Positions 58,250-64,000 of a DNA stretch of 64,000 bases are shown here, one piece after another (position 1 is the stretch's first letter; every line of letters begins with the position of its first letter). Origin of the DNA: Heterobilharzia americana (taxonomy: Eukaryota > Platyhelminthes > Trematoda > Strigeidida > Schistosomatidae); the NCBI GenBank assembly GCA_944470555.2, contig OX104128.1, forward strand, positions 42,205,920-42,269,919. The letters run 5' to 3'. A program made the position numbers and the translations under genes. The notes beneath the pieces were generated by a model. It searched no databases and was not told where the DNA came from. It saw nothing but the letters and a program-made list of their open reading frames with translations.

Positions 58250-58778
58250 GGTTATCCCCCTCCTAGAAGGTTGTCGGGATACCGGCAACCTTCGATCCTA
58301 GGAGGCGACTGCGAGGCGGAAACGCAACACCTTTCCGTATTGGTGATGGAGTAGGTGACGTGTGGGTCTCCGAAGCCAGTGCAACTATGCACACCTATGA
58401 GGTAAGATAACTTTGCGTCTAGACGCAACCCTTCTCGCAGTGGTGGAAGGTGACCCAAAGCCTCCGTCTACTTTTCCCTATTGCTTCTTAATCTGCCGGG
58501 GAGTGTACAGGGGGAAATTGGTACAAAGAGAACCGAAGAACGATCCAAGTAGCATCGTCAGCGGCCAATTGTATCCAATTTTCAACGCATTTTCTAGGTT
58601 CTGCAAGAAGAAGGTAATGGGACATTAGAGTGCTTAGAGTGTTTCTTTTTAAAAAAAACTGTTTGCAAAGTAGTAAACAAGACTTTTGAAAACTTTAGAT
58701 ATGAAAACGCATTGAAAGTGTATGCCACGACAAAGTACTTGAAACTCCGAATTCACCAAGTGTGAAGTTGCTCTGGGG
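58250..58778 (-). other. 3' untranslated region and polypurine tract of A'
   Basis: The counterpart of 25578-26211 in element A, shorter by about 100 bp around the A and T runs. The polypurine tract AGGAGGGGGA is at 58264-58255. Confidence 0.8.
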
Positions 58779-60899
58779 CTAATTAACGAACTCGGCGTAT
58801 CGCTTGGGCCAATGTACACGCCTCCCAGCACGTGTAGAGGTTACTGGATCAGTGTTACTAGACGTGGCTCTTTTAGAAGGTTCAGGATACGCGCGACTAA
58901 ACGAGTCTGTTTGGAAGTCCGGCGGCAAGGGTCTGGGTGTGCCTGTGGAGGTGTCGCACAATATTGACACTTCACTGTTCAGGAGCGGTAAACGCTGTAT
59001 CTTCAGAGAGGATGAGTGTTGAAGTTTTTCAATCTCCTCGTCTGAATCCTGAAGTTCGGCAATCTTCCGTAAGTCGACTGCTCGAGGCAAAGTAGTGGTG
59101 CAAACGCGAGACAGTGCGTCCGCGACAGGGTTATTCGCACCAGAAATATGACGGATGTCCGACGTGAATTGCGAAATATAATCTAGGTGACGTAATTCAC
59201 GCGGTGAATATCTGTCAGTAGTGGTGTGTAAGGCATACGTCAGAGGTTTATGGTCGGTAAAGATGATGAAGTCACGACCTTCCACAAAATGACGAAAATG
59301 TTTCACTGAGGCATATATGGCGAGCAGTTCCCTGCCGAAAGTGCTGTACCGCATTTCGCAGGTGGATAACTTCCGGGAGAAGAATGCAACTGGGATCCAA
59401 GTGTGATCCGAAAGTTGTTGCAACACAGCTCCAATGGCCGTGTTAGAGGCGTCAACCGCAATGCTAAGAGGTAGGTTTACGTCTTGATGCACCAGCATCG
59501 TGGCGTCTGCTATTGCGGTTTTGATCTTGCGAAATGCTTCTAGTGCCTCAGGAGTCAAGCTGAAAGTTTTACATTTACTTTTCAGCAGGTCGGTCAGTGC
59601 AGTCAAAATGTGTGCACATTGGGGAACGAAGCGACGATAATAGCTCACCATACCCAGAAACACACGCAGAGCTTTAAGTGACGCTGGGACTGGGAAGTCT
59701 TGGATCGCCTGTACCTTTTCAGGTAGTGGGCGAATGCCTTGCTCGTCGATAACGTGTCCCAAAAATTTTAGTGAACGAACGCCAATTTGGCATTTGGCCA
59801 GGTTGACTGTCATCGAATGCTCTGACAGTCTGGCGAAAACCTGTTTCAAGTGGTTAAAATGGGTGTCTTCGTCAGGACTAGCGATTAGTATATCGTCTAG
59901 GTAGGCATAGGCGAAATCGAGTCCACGTAAAACATCGTGAATAAAACGTTGGAAGGTTTGTGCTGCATTGCGAAGACCAAAAGGCATACGGAGGAACTCA
60001 AAAAGACCAAACGGTGTAATGACGGCTGTCTTGGGAACATCATCAGGATGAACCGGGATCTGATGATATGCACGCGTCAAGTCAAGCTTACTGAAGATAA
60101 CCGAGCCTTTTAAAGATGCAGTCAAGTCGTGAATGTGAGGGACTGGGTAACGATCTGGAATCGTTTTAGCGTTGAGCCTTCGGTAGTCACCACAAGGCCT
60201 CCAGTCCATGCCATTGTTCTTGGGTACCACATGCAAGGGTGAAGACCATGGACTGTTGGATGGTCTGATTATTCCCATTTCAAGCATGTGTTCGAACTCG
60301 GCTTTTACAGCACGCAGTTTCTCCGGGGATAATCGCCGTGGTTTCGCAAACACTGGCGGGCCAGTCGTCGTTATGTGATGAGAAACGTTCGAAGTCACAC
60401 AAGGGACACAACGACTTGGCTTAAAGACATCCGGAAAGGACTGAATGATAGACGCGTAGGGACTAGAAGCGTCCGTCGTGCAGTACACGGGACTGAGGGG
60501 CGGCGTCTTTGTGACTATACCGGAAACAGAGAGTGTTGTGGTAGAATCTATCAACTTATGCTTGCCAGCATCTACCAGCAGCTGATAGTGCTGCAAGAGA
60601 TCCATACCAATAATGCCGGTGGTCACATCTGCCACTATGAAAACCCAACGAAAGGGACGACGCAATCCAAGGTTGAGATCGAGGAATCTCCGACCATAGG
60701 TTGTGATGGGCGAACCGTTGGCGGCACGAAGTTGCAGAGACATTGGCCGCAGACGCTCTTCCTTCGTAGGTGGGATGACGCTAGCTTCTGCCCCAGTGTC
60801 AACTAGGAAGCGTATCCCAGAATGTCGATCAGTGACGAAGAAGAGGCGACATGGAAGTGGCTCGCCAGCGACGTTAGTCGCCGTCACGTGCTGGCTCAC
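58779..60899 (-). CDS. pol: Pol of element A': protease, RT and RNase H, no integrase
   Basis: 706 open codons without a stop. Protease ([14 protein letters not shown]), reverse transcriptase ([24 protein letters not shown]) and RNase H ([21 protein letters not shown]) are complete. After [10 protein letters not shown] the frame jumps straight to the C-terminal tail [16 protein letters not shown]. Compared with element A, positions 24383-25426 are absent: 1044 bp, exactly 348 codons, with the 3-nt repeat ACC at the joint. The HHCC, D-D-E and GPF regions are therefore all lost. Expression would depend on the -1 slip at 60908-60902. Confidence 0.93.
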   Translation of the reverse strand: MSQHVTATNVAGEPLPCRLFFVTDRHSGIRFLVDTGAEASVIPPTKEERLRPMSLQLRAANGSPITTYGRRFLDLNLGLRRPFRWVFIVADVTTGIIGMDLLQHYQLLVDAGKHKLIDSTTTLSVSGIVTKTPPLSPVYCTTDASSPYASIIQSFPDVFKPSRCVPCVTSNVSHHITTTGPPVFAKPRRLSPEKLRAVKAEFEHMLEMGIIRPSNSPWSSPLHVVPKNNGMDWRPCGDYRRLNAKTIPDRYPVPHIHDLTASLKGSVIFSKLDLTRAYHQIPVHPDDVPKTAVITPFGLFEFLRMPFGLRNAAQTFQRFIHDVLRGLDFAYAYLDDILIASPDEDTHFNHLKQVFARLSEHSMTVNLAKCQIGVRSLKFLGHVIDEQGIRPLPEKVQAIQDFPVPASLKALRVFLGMVSYYRRFVPQCAHILTALTDLLKSKCKTFSLTPEALEAFRKIKTAIADATMLVHQDVNLPLSIAVDASNTAIGAVLQQLSDHTWIPVAFFSRKLSTCEMRYSTFGRELLAIYASVKHFRHFVEGRDFIIFTDHKPLTYALHTTTDRYSPRELRHLDYISQFTSDIRHISGANNPVADALSRVCTTTLPRAVDLRKIAELQDSDEEIEKLQHSSSLKIQRLPLLNSEVSILCDTSTGTPRPLPPDFQTDSFSRAYPEPSKRATSSNTDPVTSTRAGRRVHWPKRYAEFVN

Positions 60900-61736
60900 A
60901 CGTTTCCCGCCTGGTTAGCCTCGAAGGTGCAAGGTCGAGTGCACCTTTTGGCATTGGCACCATAACGTTTATGGTACCAGCACAACCTGGGTTGGGATTG
61001 TCGCGATTTGGAACGTCTGCTACCGGTACGGGAGGCAGACCTGTTGCGCGAGCGAGACGTGCGACCGTTGAAGAACTACCAGACCGCATTTCGTTCCTGA
61101 TGCTGCACAACTCTTCATACAATTTGAGATGTGAGCTATAACATCGAAACTTGTTGGCTCAACAGCCGAGGGAGGATGTGGGTTTTTTGACGAATCCGTG
61201 GCAGTAGACAGTGCAGCTGAGATACTAGTGTTGGGTTTCGTAGCATCCACAGCTCTGTCAGCCGCTTCCGCCAGCTCTATTAAGGGACACTTATGGAAGG
61301 GTGCGAGGATCCCTTGAACCGACTGTGGTAACCTCTGTAACCACAGTTGCTTGAGAAATGCTTCATCAATGTTGAAGTCAGCAATCAGCTGCTTCATCTG
61401 ACGAAGCAGTTGCGTCGGCTTGCGATCACCCAGATGCACATCCCTGAAAAGTTCTTGCACTTTCTGCTGGTCAGTAAGTGCAACACGTTTGATGAGGGCG
61501 GTTTTGAGGCGATCGTAAAGATTCGGTGCTGGGTCATCTAGCACATCTGAGACGTCTTCGATCACATTTTCCGGTAAGCTGACGATGACTAAGTTGGACT
61601 TAGTTTCTTGTGATTGAATGTGTCTCAAGGCAAACTGAGCTTCCACATGGGAGAACCATGCAGATGGTCTGTGGGCCCAGAAGGTGGGAAGCTGGAGGGT
61701 TACGGCCATCTGCGCAGTCGAGTCGTTATCCGCCAT
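60896..61736 (-). pseudogene. gag: Gag of element A' (two small indels)
   Basis: Starts [10 protein letters not shown] at 61736 and matches element A through the [13 protein letters not shown] block. Near 61130 one A is missing in an A run compared with element A, and near 61065 the sequence is 1 nt shorter than element A. The frame that carries the CHCC finger (C-x2-H-x9-C-x3-C, about 60980-60930) is thus separated from the start. The lesions sit in the same 150-bp part as the gag lesion of element A but at different bases. Confidence 0.82.
60902..60908 (-). promoter_or_regulatory. Slippery heptamer GGGAAAC of A'
   Basis: The same heptamer, in the same place just before the gag stop, as in element A. 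The downstream sequence able to form the stem-loop is unchanged. Confidence 0.78.
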
Positions 61737-61905
61737 TGATCAGGGAATTAACGAGGCACGATAGTGATAATAAAAAAATTACAATGCAAAAATAACCAAT
61801 GAGGAGTGCAATAATTAAAAAAAACGCTAGACGTGCCAAAAACAAAATAGGCCAGACAAATCAACGCAAGAGAACAAAGGTACTAGACAAAGTAAGAAGT
61901 GATAC

Positions 61906-61917
61906 TCGGGCTCACCA
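61906..61917 (-). promoter_or_regulatory. Primer binding site of A'
   Basis: TGGTGAGCCCGA on the minus strand, 5 nt inside the 5' LTR, the same as in element A. Confidence 0.7.
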
Positions 61918-61922
61918 ATTTT

Positions 61923-62354
61923 TGTAGGGATGCGTGTTACAATTCCGTAACGTTTGATCAACCCTACTTAATTTGATGTGCTCTAGTACCTGCTTAACCA
62001 GTACTTTACCTAACGTGTAAGTACTGGTAACAAAACACAAATCAAAAGAACTGATACGCAATGTATTTAAAGGAGCTATGTATTTAAGGTAAATGTAATA
62101 ATAATGAATGAGGGAAAAGTTTAATCAACTTATCTGGCTTGTAAGGCTGAACTAGGGACTCGGAGTACGTGCGTGGTGATCAGCACAATGGAGCGCAAAA
62201 ATGGCGTCCAAGCCTGCTCGGATGCATGCTCGTTAAAACAAAACTTAAAACACCCTAAGCATCCGGAGGCAAGCTAGAGATTTATTTAGTTAATTTAATT
62301 TAAACTATTTATTTTAGCCCTAGTTATATTTTGGTGCCAGGAAGGTGCACTACA
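61923..62354 (-). repeat. 5' LTR of element A' (subtype 1)
   Basis: 432 bp, matching the LTRs of element A at all diagnostic sites checked. It differs from its own 3' LTR (57820-58249) at more than ten sites. Confidence 0.92.
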
Positions 62355-62358
62355 ACGT
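62355..62358. repeat. Target-site duplication of element A', right (ACGT)
   Basis: Partner of 57816-57819. Confidence 0.88.
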
Positions 62359-62600
62359 TGAGGTGAAGAGTTGCCATTCCGCCATTCTATGCTCTGTTCT
62401 ATGATGATGCGTAGTGCAGCGTTGCGATTTGATCCTCACATGATTTGCTGTTCCTAAAGCTAGCTTGCCTCTGTCATAATTCTGAACTCACAGCATGTTT
62501 TAGTCTCTCCAGGGTGACGCAGCCTAATATTTTGCTTGGGATGGATAGGGAGGGAGCATGATTCCACAGCAGTTGTTGCTTATGGCGTCAGTTTATTCCA
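62359..62600 (-). pseudogene. RTE-like LINE family II, third copy, upstream part
   Basis: Continues the LINE copy of 56690-57819 beyond element A'. Matches 35600-35830: the CCATTCTATGCTCTGTTCTATGATG-like landmark (present at about 62382 and 35640) and the AGCCTAATATTTTGCT landmark (62521 and 35779). Similarity fades near 62580-62600, the likely 5' truncation point. Confidence 0.75.
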
Positions 62601-64000
62601 GGAAGGTTGCCAAAGGGTTGATTTGGTCTTAGATTGGATGTTCTTATAAAGATAAGCAAGTGCCAGTTAAGTTACTCTCATGGTTTGCTAATTTTACAAT
62701 GGTGACCGTTGTGCATAAATTGTTTTACACCAAGAGAAAAAGGTAGTTCATAGACTCTCATGACACATTCTTTCAATGTTGACACTTATAATAACACCCT
62801 GATATTTGAAAATGCACCACTTTTCTATGCAGCAGTTTTTTCACCTGAGTGCAACTTTTATTATCGTGGGCTCTGAAAAGCGCGGGATGTAAATGGAGTT
62901 GATTTTTCATGAAAAGGTACTTTTTATAATAATCCTCATGAGAATGGTTAGCAAGAAGGCTCTTTATGCGCTCAGCATTGTCTAAATGCACTTCTACAAG
63001 GTCCCTATTTTACAGCTGTAGACCTAGCTAACATCGCTAGCCAGTTAGACGAACAAGAAGTGTCAGAACTTGGCAACAATCGTAGTTCGCTGCAGCGATT
63101 TCAGAACATGGATGAAACGGGCTACTTCTCAGTACAGGTAGGTATCTTGAGCACGGTAGTCTTCTTGCATTCATACGAGAGTCCTGCTTCTTAATGAAGA
63201 TAAGTTCAGGTTAACGTGAACCTTTGGGTTTTTCGAGGAGAATGTTTGGGCGCAGTTTGAAAAATTTGGAGTTTTTGGGGAAGTTTTTTGACAATTTCGG
63301 GCGCGACGATGTATTTTCGGTAGTAATCTCGAAGTTTAATTGCCGTATTTTACCGAAAAATTTCAAAGTACGCCCAAGTTTTTGCCGGCTGGGTTCTTAG
63401 TTGACGTTCAGTTATTATCAACTTATTGATAATATTCTCCACATCATATCACATATCTCCATACGTTTTGAAACATGCATTGACCTATTGTAGTAAGTGT
63501 CATAAAGCTCGTTACTGAATAGTTCATGAGGCCTCATACATCGATGTACACTTCTCAACTTATCAAGCATGACTAGTTTGCCAGTGATCAAATTTTTGCT
63601 GTATATTACGGATTCTGTTATCGTAATGAAAGGGATGTAAAAGTATGAACTTGGCGCATGTTTCTATATCTGTTAGTGACTTCTGCATCTATCTCTTCCA
63701 TTCGTTCATGTTTGTGCCCACCACTAAAAATATTTTTATCACTAATGGTTCTCGTAAAAATGCAGCTCAGCAACCGTGTGCAAATCTTTGTACTTAACCA
63801 TGAACTGAACCTGTTATGTATAAGAGCTTGTAATATTTATGGACTGGTCAAAACCCAGCTGGCAAGGTGAGGTCCGAACCGATGGGCTGCTGGGTAGATC
63901 TCACATACATAACCCAATTAGTCCAACTCAGGGTGCAGATAGAGCTGGTTATCATTGGACTTCTCGTTTCTAATGACAGTAAAACATGAACGCCTACGAA
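62601..64000. other. No gene recognised; possible inverted repeat at 63240-63390
   Basis: Short frames only (for example 62991-62773 minus and 63658-63870 plus). The stretch 63230-63400 is rich in G and T and shows an imperfect inverted repeat (TTGGGCG...TTTGAAA against TTTCAAAG..CGCCCAA). Nothing else could be named. Confidence 0.4.

Larger units (their letters stand above)
57820..62354 (-). mobile_element. Element A': family-A Gypsy element lacking integrase
   Basis: 4535 bp on the minus strand with two LTRs, primer site, gag, shortened pol and purine tract. Inner sequence is nearly the same as element A. Two large differences: a 1044-bp in-frame deletion removes the integrase, and about 100 bp is absent from the 3' untranslated region. 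Its RT lacks the frameshift found in A. Its two LTRs are of different subtypes. Perfect ACGT duplications prove a true integration event into the LINE copy. Confidence 0.93.

Noticed and set aside
1..64000. CRISPR arrays, rRNA genes, bacterial-type operons
   Set aside because: No regularly spaced repeats, no rRNA landmarks, and element content plus AT-rich noncoding DNA point to an animal genome.

Overview
The window looks like repeat-rich trematode (flatworm) DNA, most likely a schistosome or close relative. The evidence is the mix of mobile elements: Ty3/Gypsy elements of the CsRn1 type (Gag zinc finger C-x2-H-x9-C-x3-C instead of CCHC, and a primer site resembling the complement of tRNA-Trp), RTE-type and CR1-type LINE remains, and a Penelope-like GIY-YIG fragment. 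This assignment is inference. I find no convincing host exon, rRNA gene, functional tRNA gene or CRISPR array. Everything recognisably coding belongs to transposable elements.

Layout. Positions 1-20.5 kb are AT-rich with scattered old LINE pieces (about 565-1610, 6410-8560, 11299-11835, 16868-17215), a possible tRNA-derived SINE (about 5480-5770) and a foldback repeat (5819-6070). A Penelope-like GIY-YIG fragment (20535-20882, minus) comes next. Element A (20966-26643, plus) is a nearly complete 5678-bp Gypsy element with 432-bp LTRs identical by eye and perfect 4-bp target duplications (TGTT). It sits just upstream of element B (about 26755-31728, plus), a decayed Gypsy element of a second family.

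From 33.2 to 37.1 kb lies a minus-strand RTE-like LINE flanked by a perfect 15-bp target duplication and interrupted by an unclassified 1.25-kb repeat called X here. Then follow a 432-bp solo LTR of family A (37538-37969), an RTE remnant (38550-39400), a degenerate family-A LTR (41490-41942), an internally deleted CR1-like LINE (about 43400-45960) and a fairly well preserved CR1-like reverse transcriptase (about 48990-50390).

From 50.0 to 55.8 kb the structure is unusual. A 1049-bp segment occurs twice in direct orientation (50037-51085 and 53782-54830) with no visible difference, on either side of a half element C (minus strand, family B). The left X copy is cut by C, while the right X copy is uninterrupted. 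At 57820-62354 a second family-A element, A' (minus), lies inside another RTE copy with perfect ACGT target duplications. It lacks the whole integrase through an in-frame 1044-bp deletion, and its two LTRs belong to different sequence subtypes.

How the pieces work together. Family A makes Gag, then Pol (protease, reverse transcriptase, RNase H, integrase) in the -1 frame. A canonical slippery heptamer (GGGAAAC) lies just before the gag stop, followed by a potential stem-loop. A keeps integrase but has a 1-nt break in the reverse transcriptase. A' keeps reverse transcriptase and RNase H in an open frame but lacks integrase. Family B copies carry shared lesions and a mosaic pattern of identity that points to template switching or gene conversion.
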